Assembly (NCBI GenBank): GCA_023663025.1
Contig: JAMPIC010000012.1
Location: 1-63,559, forward strand
Source: Prevotella sp.
Lineage (GTDB): Bacteria; Bacillota; Clostridia; Oscillospirales; Ruminococcaceae
Direction: 5' to 3'
DNA length: 63,559 bases
How positions within the stretch are numbered: the stretch's first letter is position 1; each line of letters begins with the position of its first letter. The position numbers and the translations under genes were made by a program. The notes beneath the pieces are model-generated. The model did not search any database. It was not told the origin of the DNA and saw only the letters and a program-made list of their open reading frames with translations. Positions 23,554 to 31,929 of this stretch are shown one piece after another.

Positions 23554-24498
23554 TTATTCGCAGAGACTTTCGTCGGTTTCCTCGCCGGCTGCGGCGGCAA
23601 TGACGGTGCCGAGCTTAGGCGCGAAAATGTCCACGGCGCGGTAATTGTTTTTAATTGAAACGTTGCGGCAGTTTCCGCCGAACTCTCCGTCCAAGGTCCA
23701 AGGCAGATCGCCGTCCGAGTGAAATTCCACTTTTTTTGCCTTGAATGAAACAAAGTATTTCGAGTCAAGCTCGCGTTTCAGAAACGAGTTTATGGTAAAC
23801 TGAAAGTCCGCGAGACTTTTCGGCATTTTTATGAGCAGCACTTCAAACACGCCGTCGTCCAGCAGGACCTCTGTGCCGCTCAGTCCCTTAAAGCCGCCGA
23901 CTGAGGTGGAATTTGACACCATGCCGAAGATAAAATCGTCCTCAATGGTTTCCTCATCGTGAGTGACCGAAACATGGTAGGATTTTGCGGTATTGAGACG
24001 TTTCATGCCCTCCATGATGTAAGCGAGGCTGCCGAACATATTCTTCATCTGCTGAGGCGTTTCGTAGCTTACGTCGGTGAACGCTCCGAAAGCGGCAATG
24101 TAGGTAAAATACTCGTCGTTGAACGAACCCGCGTCGACGGACACAGTCTGACCCTCAATAATTCTTGCGGCGGCTTCGGGCATATCCTTTGGTATGCCCA
24201 GACTGGAAGCGAAATCGTTCATGGTTCCCGACGGGATATAACCCAATGGAATGCGCTGCTCCGACGTCATAAGAGCCTTTATGGTCTCATTCAGAGTGCC
24301 GTCGCCTCCACTGCATACCACGGCGTCGAAATCTCCGCATCTGGAGGATATTTTTTCGTAAGCGTCTCTCTGCGCCTGAGTGGGGTGGACGGTGACTTCG
24401 TATCCGCCCTTTACAAAGACGTCGATTATAGTCATAAGGTGCTGACGTATCTGACCTTTTCCCGAATGGGGATTGAAAACAAACAACAGCTTTTTCAT
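23554..24498 (-). CDS. YegS/BmrU-type diacylglycerol/lipid kinase
   Basis: 314 residues from the ATG at 24498. Starts LLFVFNPHSGKGQIR with the nucleotide loop NPHSGKG, then VCSGGDGTLNETI (the GGDGT motif) and a C-terminal domain of the YegS fold containing LPWTLDGEFGG. Phosphorylates diacylglycerol or related lipids; DgkB homologues recycle diacylglycerol in Gram-positive membrane and lipoteichoic-acid metabolism. It stands alone; the 267 bp to the DUF2325 gene hold only that gene's promoter. Confidence 0.9.
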   Translation of the reverse strand: MKKLLFVFNPHSGKGQIRQHLMTIIDVFVKGGYEVTVHPTQAQRDAYEKISSRCGDFDAVVCSGGDGTLNETIKALMTSEQRIPLGYIPSGTMNDFASSLGIPKDMPEAAARIIEGQTVSVDAGSFNDEYFTYIAAFGAFTDVSYETPQQMKNMFGSLAYIMEGMKRLNTAKSYHVSVTHDEETIEDDFIFGMVSNSTSVGGFKGLSGTEVLLDDGVFEVLLIKMPKSLADFQFTINSFLKRELDSKYFVSFKAKKVEFHSDGDLPWTLDGEFGGNCRNVSIKNNYRAVDIFAPKLGTVIAAAAGEETDESLCE

Positions 24499-24660
24499 AG
24501 ATATGACCATTTTCCGCAAGGGAAAATGTGTGCTCCTTTCTTTTGATATTCCGCGGTTTTGCGGAGGCGAAATCCCAAGCGCCTGTGAGAAGATCAAAAA
24601 CTTCCGGATGTGTTCCGAACGGGATTTTTCCTTGTAAAAATTTTCATTAAAAGCATTATC

Positions 24661-24689
24661 ATTATAGCAAATGTCCGTAAATTTTTCAA
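24661..24689 (-). promoter_or_regulatory. sigma-A promoter of the lipid kinase gene
   Basis: Minus strand: TTGAAA (24689-24684), 17-bp spacer, TATAAT (24666-24661). Confidence 0.82.
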
Positions 24690-24772
24690 TACATCGTGAT
24701 AATTTTTCATCTCATTTTCATTTTTCTGCGGTTGACGGTTTGCAGCCGTTTCCTCCGTGAACGGGAGCAGTA

Positions 24773-26740
24773 TTATTGTCCGATCTCCTCGGAAAGCGCA
24801 AGCCATTCCTCCTCGCAGCCGGAGCAGAGCTTTTTCATATCCTCCAGCGCGGCGCATTTTTCCTGCATAAGCTGATAATCGGCGCAGACATCGGGGTCGG
24901 CAAGCTCCCGCTGGATGGCTTCCATTTCCGCCTCAAGCCGTTCGATCTCCTTTTCAAGCTCTTTTAGGCGGTTTCGCTTTTTCGCGTCGGCGGCGCGCTG
25001 CTCCTTTGAGCGGTACGCCTTAACGCTTTTTTCCTCCGCAAGCTGCTTTGCCTTTTCCTGCTTTTCTCGGTCGAGGACTTGCTGTTCCGCCGCCTCTTTT
25101 TCACGCTTTACCGCAATGTAATCATCAAAGCCGCCGTTAAAGCTCTCCACGGAATTTTCGGTAATTTCAATAATCCTTGTGGCAAGCCTGTTCAGCAGAT
25201 AGCGGTCGTGGGAAACGAAAATTATCGTCCCGTCAAACTCGCACAAAGCCCGCTCCAGAACCTCTTTCGTGTCGATGTCGAGGTGGTTGGTTGGCTCGTC
25301 CAGAATGAGGACGTTTCCCCGCTCCAGCATCATTATGGCGAAGCATAGCTTTGCCCGCTCGCCGCCGCTTATCACGCCGACTTGCTTAAAGACGTTTTCC
25401 CCAACAAGCCGCACGCACCCTAACAGCGAACGGATTTCCCTGTCCGACATTGTTCTGTAGCGGGAATGTACCTCGTCCATAACGGTTTTTCGCGGGTCAA
25501 GCTGAGCGTTTTCCTGATCGAAATAGGAAATTTTCACGTTTTTCGTCCACTCGATTATGCCGTGGGCACAAGGGAGTTTCCGCTGAATAATTTTCAGCAG
25601 GGTGGACTTGCCTATGCCGTTAGAGCCGATAATTCCCAGCTTTTCACCACGCTTTACCTCAAAGGAAAGGCTGTCCACAAGGGTCTTGAGTTCTGCGCCG
25701 CTGCCCACGGAAACGTCGATATTTTTCACCGTCAGCAGGTCGACAGGCGGTACAATATCGTACTCAAACTTAATTTTTGCGGATTTTTCGTACAGCACCG
25801 GTTTTTCGATAATTTCCATAGCCTCCAGCTTTTTGATACGGCTTTTCGCCATATTGGACGTGGACGCACGCACGAGGTTGCGGTCGACAAAATCCTGAAG
25901 CTTGGCGATTTCTTCCTGCTGGGCTTCGTACTCTTTCAGCTGACGTTCCGTGTCCGCCTTTTTCTGCACCGCGAATGCGGAGTAATTCCCCTTATAGCGT
26001 TTCAGCGCGCCCCGCTCAATCTCGCAGGTGGAAGTTGTCAGCTTGTCCAAAAAATACCTGTCGTGGGAGACAATCAGCAGCGCGCCCTTGTAGTCCTGCA
26101 AATAATCTTCAAGCCACATTATGGTGGTGAAATCGAGGTGGTTAGTAGGCTCGTCAAGAATAAGCAGCTTTGGGTTTTCAAGCAGCAGCTTCGCCAGCGC
26201 GAGACGGGTTTTTTCGCCGCCGCTCAATGTGGAAATAACCCTGTCGTATGTCTCGGGGGGAAAGCCCATGCCGTTCAGGACTTTGGTAATATTTACATTT
26301 ATAAGGTAGCCGTCGTTGGACTCAAAGTAGGCGGTCTTGCGGTCGTACTCGGCGGAAATTTCCTCAAAGCGGGCTTCGTCGCTGTGAGCGTCGGGGTCAG
26401 CCATAAGAGCTTCAAGCTCACGCAGTCGTTCGGAGGTTTCGAGCAGTTCCGAAAAAACCGAACGCATTTCCTCGATAATGGTGCTGCTGCGATCAAGACC
26501 CGAATTCTGCTCCAAAAAGCCGACGGTGGTATTTTTTGTCAGCGATATGCGGGCGACGTTGGGCTCGGGCTGGGTCTCGGGTTCTTCCCGCCCCGTGATA
26601 ATTTTCAGCAAGGTGGACTTCCCACAGCCGTTTATGCCGATAAGCCCGATACGGTCGCTGTCCTCGACAGTCAGGGCGACGTTTTTCAGCACTTGGTTGC
26701 CGTTATAGAATTTACTTATATTTTCAAGTGAAATAACCAT
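24773..26740 (-). CDS. ABC-F family ATPase (translation factor type)
   Basis: 655 residues, two ABC domains with no membrane part. First: GINGCGKST Walker A and LSGGEKTRLALAKLL signature followed by LDEPTNHLD. Second: GSNGIGKST, ISGGERAKLCFAIMML, LDEPTNHLDI. A long linker lies at about 240-320, and a coiled coil of Glu/Lys heptads at about 545-655, as in Uup/YdiF-type members. ABC-F proteins bind the ribosomal E site to relieve stalled or antibiotic-blocked ribosomes. Whether this one is a housekeeping or resistance type is not clear. Strong consensus promoter upstream. Confidence 0.92.
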   Translation of the reverse strand: MVISLENISKFYNGNQVLKNVALTVEDSDRIGLIGINGCGKSTLLKIITGREEPETQPEPNVARISLTKNTTVGFLEQNSGLDRSSTIIEEMRSVFSELLETSERLRELEALMADPDAHSDEARFEEISAEYDRKTAYFESNDGYLINVNITKVLNGMGFPPETYDRVISTLSGGEKTRLALAKLLLENPKLLILDEPTNHLDFTTIMWLEDYLQDYKGALLIVSHDRYFLDKLTTSTCEIERGALKRYKGNYSAFAVQKKADTERQLKEYEAQQEEIAKLQDFVDRNLVRASTSNMAKSRIKKLEAMEIIEKPVLYEKSAKIKFEYDIVPPVDLLTVKNIDVSVGSGAELKTLVDSLSFEVKRGEKLGIIGSNGIGKSTLLKIIQRKLPCAHGIIEWTKNVKISYFDQENAQLDPRKTVMDEVHSRYRTMSDREIRSLLGCVRLVGENVFKQVGVISGGERAKLCFAIMMLERGNVLILDEPTNHLDIDTKEVLERALCEFDGTIIFVSHDRYLLNRLATRIIEITENSVESFNGGFDDYIAVKREKEAAEQQVLDREKQEKAKQLAEEKSVKAYRSKEQRAADAKKRNRLKELEKEIERLEAEMEAIQRELADPDVCADYQLMQEKCAALEDMKKLCSGCEEEWLALSEEIGQ

Positions 26741-26788
26741 TTTTTTAACGTTCCTTTGTTATAATTCCGCAAATACAATTCCATTATA

Positions 26789-26817
26789 ATTATACTTTAA
26801 AAGGGCGGATTTGTCAA
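26789..26817 (-). promoter_or_regulatory. sigma-A promoter of the ABC-F gene
   Basis: Minus strand: TTGACA (26817-26812), 17-bp spacer, TATAAT (26794-26789); both hexamers exact. Confidence 0.9.
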
Positions 26818-26882
26818 GAAAAACGGAAGCAGCCGGTATTGCCGAATGAGCGGCTGTATTCACCGCAAATCTTCCCAATACA

Positions 26883-26932
26883 AAAATACCCGCGGTCTTT
26901 CTGTAATGGAAACAGACCGCAGATATTTTAAC
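26883..26932 (-). terminator. terminator of the dCMP deaminase gene
   Basis: Minus strand: GCGGTCT-GTTTC paired with GAAAGACCGC around a short loop, then GGGTATTTTTG. Confidence 0.7.
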
Positions 26933-26958
26933 GAACCGATACGGCGGCTTTTCTATAA

Positions 26959-27456
26959 TCAGTAGCCGTTCGCGCCGTTGATGGAATCGTCTTTGTCCAC
27001 CCAGCTTTCAACATTGATGGTCGTGTATGTATCTTTTGTGTTGCGGATTATTACCGTGGAAATTCCCGCGTTTATTATCATGCGCTTGCACATGGAGCAT
27101 GGCTCGACCTCGCCGTAAAGCTCGCCAGTTTTCGCGTCGTGGCAGGCAAGGTACAAAGTCGCGCCGAGCATATCGCTTCTGTCGGCGGCGATAATGGCGT
27201 TCGCTTCGGCGTGAACGCTCCTGCAAAGTTCGTAGCGCTGTCCTTTGGGGACGTTCAGCTTCTCGCGTGTGCAGTAGCCCAAATCCACGCAATTGGCTCT
27301 TCCGCGCGGCGCACCCACATATCCCGTGGAAACTATACGGTCGTTGCTGACGATTATCGCGCCGAAGTTGCGGCGTATGCAAGTCCCGCGTTCCAGGACG
27401 GTCTCCGCGATGTCGAGGTAATAATTTATTTTATCACGTCTTTTGTAGCTTTCCAT
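26959..27456 (-). CDS. deoxycytidylate (dCMP) deaminase, ComEB-type
   Basis: 165 residues from the ATG at 27456, AAAGGA upstream. Zinc deaminase motif VHAEANAI (HAE: zinc His and proton-shuttle Glu) and PCSMCKRMI (PCxxC zinc ligands). Converts dCMP to dUMP for dTMP synthesis. The N-terminal region also holds a Cys/His-rich stretch (NCVDLGYCTREK) typical of dCMP deaminases. It is a single-gene unit with its own promoter and terminator. Confidence 0.93.
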   Translation of the reverse strand: MESYKRRDKINYYLDIAETVLERGTCIRRNFGAIIVSNDRIVSTGYVGAPRGRANCVDLGYCTREKLNVPKGQRYELCRSVHAEANAIIAADRSDMLGATLYLACHDAKTGELYGEVEPCSMCKRMIINAGISTVIIRNTKDTYTTINVESWVDKDDSINGANGY

Positions 27457-27527
27457 AGCAGTCAGTCCTTTCATAAAGATACGGAGGAGGAAAACCGTTT
27501 TCCGTCCGCGTTTTTTCCGCTATATTA

Positions 27528-27556
27528 GTTATAACAGATTTTGCGGCAATATGCAA
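27528..27556 (-). promoter_or_regulatory. sigma-A promoter of the dCMP deaminase gene
   Basis: Minus strand: TTGCAT (27556-27551), 17-bp spacer, TATAAC (27533-27528). The remaining 27557-27724 interval shows no gene. Confidence 0.65.
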
Positions 27557-27724
27557 GCGGTTTTGCAAATTTTCCGCGCAAAAAAATCCGTTTTCGGAAG
27601 AATAAGCGGCATATTCTGCGTCCGACGGGGCGGATATGCCGTCCGTTTGTATATATTATGCATAATTATGAAAAATGATTTTGTGAAAAACGTATAATAT
27701 TTATCGTTTATCATTAAATAACTA

Positions 27725-27753
27725 TTGACAAACGTAAATTGTTGTGTTATACT
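27725..27753 (+). promoter_or_regulatory. sigma-A promoter of the DUF2975-HTH operon
   Basis: TTGACA (27725-27730), 17-bp spacer, TATACT (27748-27753). Confidence 0.85.
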
Positions 27754-27854
27754 CAAATCATGGTAAGCTTGCCGGAGAAATTTGACGGTTTTATCGGACG
27801 GTATAAATGTTCCGAAAATAAGCCGGGTCTGTCTTGAATGCGGGAGGAATTATT

Positions 27855-28358
27855 ATGGAAAACAAAACTCAAAGCTTTAAAAAAGTGTGCGGCAGGATAC
27901 ACGCCGCGTCGGTGGTATTTTTGGCTATCGAAATAATATTCGCGGTCATTTATCTGCTTGGGGCGACCGGCATAGATACCATGTGGCAGGGCAATATCTG
28001 GGAAACCGTTCCCGAGCTTATCCGAACTGCGACAATGCTGATAATGTTCAACTATATGCGGCTTATTTTCGGACAGCTGCGCGGCTCGGAAACGCCGTTC
28101 CTGCCGGAAGTTCCGCGCAGAATGAAAGCGATTGCCTATACGCTGATAATCGGCGGGGGAGCGTACTGGACCGCCGGATTTGCCGTACTGGGCGCACTCC
28201 AGTATTTGGCGGCGATACCGCGCACCGTAGGGGTGGACGTTTCTGCGGCGACCGTTTTCGGAGTGCTGTTCGTTATGTTCGGCTGCGTGATATGGGGAAT
28301 ATCCTACATATTCGCGAGAGGCTGCGAATTGCAGCGTGAATCCGACGAGACTTTATAA
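27855..28358 (+). CDS. DUF2975 membrane protein
   Basis: 167 residues from the ATG at 27855 (GGGAGGAA upstream). Four membrane helices at about 14-36, 58-75, 97-118 and 132-154, with conserved FNYMRLIFGQLRGSETPF between helices two and three, as in DUF2975. It is regularly encoded next to a short Cro/CI-type regulator (seen here 17 bp downstream), forming a membrane protein plus HTH module whose signal is unknown. Confidence 0.85.
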   Translation: MENKTQSFKKVCGRIHAASVVFLAIEIIFAVIYLLGATGIDTMWQGNIWETVPELIRTATMLIMFNYMRLIFGQLRGSETPFLPEVPRRMKAIAYTLIIGGGAYWTAGFAVLGALQYLAAIPRTVGVDVSAATVFGVLFVMFGCVIWGISYIFARGCELQRESDETL

Positions 28359-28375
28359 TAGTAAGGTGGCAAAGT

Positions 28376-28603
28376 ATGGCTATAATATTAAGACTTGACA
28401 GGGTTATGGCGGACAGAAAAATGTCCCTGAACGAGCTTGCCGAAAGGGTGGGCATAAGCAACGTGAACCTTTCCAACCTGAAAACGGGCAAGGTAAAGGC
28501 GATACGCTTTTCCACGCTGGAAGCCATATGCGACGTCCTCGACTGCCAGCCCGGGGATATTCTCGAATACAGCAGGGACGGCGGTAAAAAAGACTTGCCA
28601 TAA
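28376..28603 (+). CDS. Cro/CI-type (HTH_26) regulator paired with DUF2975
   Basis: 75 residues, a single HTH: MSLNELAERVGISNVNLSNL then KVKAIRFSTLEAICDVLDCQ and PGDILEY. It is the usual partner of DUF2975 and probably controls this two-gene operon. Confidence 0.9.
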   Translation: MAIILRLDRVMADRKMSLNELAERVGISNVNLSNLKTGKVKAIRFSTLEAICDVLDCQPGDILEYSRDGGKKDLP

Positions 28604-28623
28604 TCGGAAAAATGTGCTATACT
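28595..28623 (+). promoter_or_regulatory. sigma-A promoter of tex
   Basis: TTGCCA (28595-28600), 17-bp spacer, TATACT (28618-28623). The minus-35 lies in the last codons of the HTH gene. Confidence 0.75.
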
Positions 28624-28681
28624 GGTAGGGCGGAAGTTTTCTTTTCCGTCCTATCATTGTTATACCGAAAGGGAGATTTTT

Positions 28682-30838
28682 TTGAACATTAACGAAACCC
28701 TTGCCAAGGAGTTCAAGCTCAGGCAGGAACAGATCGACAACACCGTATCGCTTATCGACGACGGCAAGACCATACCCTTTATCGCCCGCTACCGCAAGGA
28801 GCTGACAGGCTCGCTGGACGACCAGCTTCTCCGGGAGATATTCGACAGGCTGACCTATCTGCGCAATCTGGAAAAGCGCAAGGAGGAGATCACAGCCTCC
28901 ATCACCGAGCAGGGCAAAATGACCGACGAGATCGCCGCCGCCATCGAAAAGGCAGCCGCCCTTGTGGAGGTGGAGGACATTTACCGTCCGTTCAAGCCAA
29001 AGCGCAAGACCCGCGGTTCGGTTGCAAGAGAGCGGGGACTTGAACCTCTCGCCGCCTTTATAACAGAGCAGAATATTTCCGCCGACCCCAATGCCGAAGC
29101 GGAAAACTATATCGATCCCGAAAAGGACGTCCCCGACGCGGCTGCGGCTTTGCAGGGCGCTATGGATATCATCGCCGAGGACATTTCCGACGACGCGGAG
29201 CTGCGCAAAGAGCTTCGCGCGCTGATGACCCGCGAGGGAATGATAACCTCCAAAGCGGCAGACCCGGAGGAGGAAACCGTTTACTCCAATTACTACGACT
29301 TTTCCGAGCCTGTGTTTAAAATGGCGGGACACCGCGTTCTTGCCATAGACCGCGGCGAACGGGAGGACAAGCTTAAAGTCGGCGTTGCAATGCCCGAGGG
29401 CAGGGGAGAGAAGTGCGTTACCGACAAGTACGTCAAGAACAGCTCCCCCTGCGGAGAGCTTGTCAAAGCGGCAGCCGTGGACGGTTACGGACGGCTGATC
29501 GCTCCCTCGGTTGAAAGAGAGATACGCGCCGACCTTACCTCCAAAGCCTGCGAAGCGGCGATCAAGGTGTTCGCCTCAAATCTGCGGCAGCTCCTTATGC
29601 AGCCGCCCATCAAGGGACGCGTGGCTCTCGGTCTCGACCCGGGATACCGCACCGGCTGCAAGCTTGCGGTCGTTGACGGCACCGGAAAAGTCCTCGATAC
29701 CGGCGTAGCCTACATCACCACGGGCGAACAGCGCAAGATCGAGCAGGGCAAGGCGCTTGTCAAAAGGCTTATCCAAAAACACGGGGTTTCCATTATCTCG
29801 ATAGGAAACGGCACTGCCTCCCGCGAATCCGAGGCGTTCGTCGCCGACCTTATCAAGGAGCTGCCCGAAAAGGTGTCCTATATGGTGGTGTCCGAAGCGG
29901 GAGCTTCCGTTTATTCGGCTTCAAAGCTTGCTGCGGAGGAGTTCCCCGACTACGACGTTTCGCTCAGGAGCGCGGTTTCCATCGCCCGCCGTATGCAGGA
30001 TCCCCTTGCCGAGCTTGTCAAGATCGACCCCAAGGCGATCGGCGTGGGACAGTATCAGCACGATATGCCGAAAGCCCGTATGGACGAGGCTCTCACCGGC
30101 GTTGTGGAGGACTGCGTGAACACGGTGGGTGTTGACCTTAACACGGCTTCACATTCGCTGCTGTCCTATATTTCGGGAATAAGCTCGGCGGTGGCGAAGA
30201 ATATCGTCGCCTACCGCGAGGAGAACGGTTTGTTTACCGACAGAAAACAGCTTCTGAAGGTGTCAAAGCTGGGTCCAAAAGCCTTTGAGCAGTGCGCGGG
30301 ATTTCTCCGCGTGCAGGGAGGAAAAAATCCTCTGGACAACACAGCCGTCCACCCGGAAAGCTACGAGGCGGCGCAGAAGATCATCGACCGCTGCGGATTT
30401 TCCGTTGCCGACCTGAAAAACGGCGGTCTGACGGAGCTTCCCGAAGCGGCGAAGAAGATAGGCGTGCCGAAGATAGCGGACGTCGCGGGAATAGGCGTTC
30501 CCACGGTTACGGATATCCTCAAAGAGCTTGCAAAGCCGGGACGCGATCCGAGAGACGAGCTTCCCCCTCCGCTGCTTAGAAGCGGGGACGTTATGGAGCT
30601 GAAAGACCTGAAACCCGGCATGGAGCTTATGGGTACGGTGCGGAATATCGTCGATTTCGGCTGCTTTGTGGATATCGGCGTTCATGAGGACGGTCTGGTG
30701 CATATTTCCAGAATTTGCGACCGCTACATCAAGCACCCCCTTGAAGCAGTCAAGGTGGGCGAGGTTGTCAAGGTGAGAGTTCTGGAGGTCGACCCGAAAC
30801 GCAAGAGGATATCTCTTACCATGCGTTTGGGTAAATAA
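28682..30838 (+). CDS. tex: Tex-family RNA-binding transcription accessory protein
   Basis: 718 residues from a TTG at 28682 with AGGGAGA about 8 bases upstream. N-terminal Tex helices, a YqgF/RNase H-like domain (LGLDPGYRTGCKLAVVDGTG near 320), helix-hairpin-helix repeats (LLSYISGISSAVAKNIV; IADVAGIGVPTVTDIL) and a C-terminal S1 domain (GTVRNIVDFGCFVDIGVHED, 640-710). Tex binds nucleic acids and is linked with transcription and stalled polymerase in other bacteria. A housekeeping gene with its own promoter. Confidence 0.95.
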   Translation: MNINETLAKEFKLRQEQIDNTVSLIDDGKTIPFIARYRKELTGSLDDQLLREIFDRLTYLRNLEKRKEEITASITEQGKMTDEIAAAIEKAAALVEVEDIYRPFKPKRKTRGSVARERGLEPLAAFITEQNISADPNAEAENYIDPEKDVPDAAAALQGAMDIIAEDISDDAELRKELRALMTREGMITSKAADPEEETVYSNYYDFSEPVFKMAGHRVLAIDRGEREDKLKVGVAMPEGRGEKCVTDKYVKNSSPCGELVKAAAVDGYGRLIAPSVEREIRADLTSKACEAAIKVFASNLRQLLMQPPIKGRVALGLDPGYRTGCKLAVVDGTGKVLDTGVAYITTGEQRKIEQGKALVKRLIQKHGVSIISIGNGTASRESEAFVADLIKELPEKVSYMVVSEAGASVYSASKLAAEEFPDYDVSLRSAVSIARRMQDPLAELVKIDPKAIGVGQYQHDMPKARMDEALTGVVEDCVNTVGVDLNTASHSLLSYISGISSAVAKNIVAYREENGLFTDRKQLLKVSKLGPKAFEQCAGFLRVQGGKNPLDNTAVHPESYEAAQKIIDRCGFSVADLKNGGLTELPEAAKKIGVPKIADVAGIGVPTVTDILKELAKPGRDPRDELPPPLLRSGDVMELKDLKPGMELMGTVRNIVDFGCFVDIGVHEDGLVHISRICDRYIKHPLEAVKVGEVVKVRVLEVDPKRKRISLTMRLGK

Positions 30839-31028
30839 AAAATCTACGGATTTGTCAAAAACGCGTTTGTATGCGGGAGGATTTTTGTGCGTTTTGCCGC
30901 CGGCGGATTTCGTAAAGCTTTTTGCGGAAAATACATATGTGAAAAACGGCAAAAACAAATTGTCCCGCAAAGGAATAATTTCGGCGTTTTTCACAAATAT
31001 TAACAAAATATTTAGGAAACCCATGGAT

Positions 31029-31057
31029 TTGCTTATACCGCCGAACGCGGGTATAAT
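31029..31057 (+). promoter_or_regulatory. promoter with overlapping palindromic operator, ECF S gene
   Basis: TTGCTT (31029-31034), 17-bp spacer, TATAAT (31052-31057). Inside lies an inverted repeat, TTATACC (31033-31039) and GGTATAA (31050-31056), covering minus-35 to minus-10, a good place for a repressor. The rest of 30839-31028 has no gene. Confidence 0.7.
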
Positions 31058-31087
31058 AATCGTATAAAATCCAAGGGGGTACTTAAA

Positions 31088-31888
31088 ATGAACAGCAATA
31101 ACGTATCGCATAACCGAACAAGAGTTTACGGATTGGTCGCAGTAGGTCTTATGGCGGCGCTGGTCTATGCGGGAAACTATATGTCGATTCCGCTTGCGAA
31201 CGAGACGAGGATACACATAGGCAACTCGATGTGCCTGCTGGCGGGACTTCTTTTCGGCGGCGTGAACGGCGGTCTTTCCTCGGGAATAGGCGGCGCGCTG
31301 TACGATCTGTTCAATCCGCTCTACACGCTTTCCGCGCCCTATACGTTTTTCTCGAAATTCGCCATGGGCTGGACTGCGGGAAAGCTTAACCGTTCGGGAA
31401 TAAAAAGCGAGTTCGCGAAAGCGGTCACAGCCGCAGTAGCGGGACAGCTCGTCTACATCGTGCTTTATTTGGGCAAAGCGTTTGTTACGCAGCTTATTTT
31501 GGGAAATCCTTTCCAAACGGCGGCGGCGGTCATGCTGGAAAAAGCGGCGGCTTCCCTTGTAAACGGAGCTATCGCCGTTGCGGTATCCGTACCGCTGTAT
31601 CTGGCTCTCAAAAAGGCTCTGCACGCTTCGGGCTTCGGAAGAATGATCGAAAGCAGACCCGAAAGCAAGGGGTACTTCAATCCGCTGACCACCGCGCTTA
31701 CTGTTTTCGCGGTAATTGTGACGGCAGGCTTTGCGGTGCGCCTTTCGGCGGACGGCAAGATAAAGGAAGCTCAGGCTGAGAAAGAAGCCGCTTACGTTCG
31801 GCAGATCGGCGAGCTTAATGAAAAACTTGATTATCTCTATGAAACCATGGGCGTAGAACCGCCCGTAAACGCCGAGGAGGACGCTTAG
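31088..31888 (+). CDS. ECF transporter substrate-binding (S) component
   Basis: 266 residues. Six membrane helices from about residue 12 to 215 with the S-component features VGLMAALVYAGNYMSIPL and GNSMCLLAGLLFGGVNGGLS. The C-terminal 50 residues form a Glu/Lys coiled coil unusual for these proteins. S components capture vitamins or ions and use shared EcfA/A'/T subunits, which are not in this window. The substrate is not recognised; vitamins of the riboflavin/pyridoxine class are possible. It precedes the GH26 gene by 41 bp, so they may be co-transcribed. Confidence 0.85.
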   Translation: MNSNNVSHNRTRVYGLVAVGLMAALVYAGNYMSIPLANETRIHIGNSMCLLAGLLFGGVNGGLSSGIGGALYDLFNPLYTLSAPYTFFSKFAMGWTAGKLNRSGIKSEFAKAVTAAVAGQLVYIVLYLGKAFVTQLILGNPFQTAAAVMLEKAAASLVNGAIAVAVSVPLYLALKKALHASGFGRMIESRPESKGYFNPLTTALTVFAVIVTAGFAVRLSADGKIKEAQAEKEAAYVRQIGELNEKLDYLYETMGVEPPVNAEEDA

Positions 31889-31929
31889 CTTCAAGCTTTC
31901 CTCCGAAGCGAAATAAAAGGAGGAATACT

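Noticed and set aside
30852..31067. Open frame of 71 codons after tex
   Set aside because: It runs through the promoter and operator-like palindrome of the ECF gene, has no ribosome binding site and no recognisable domain.
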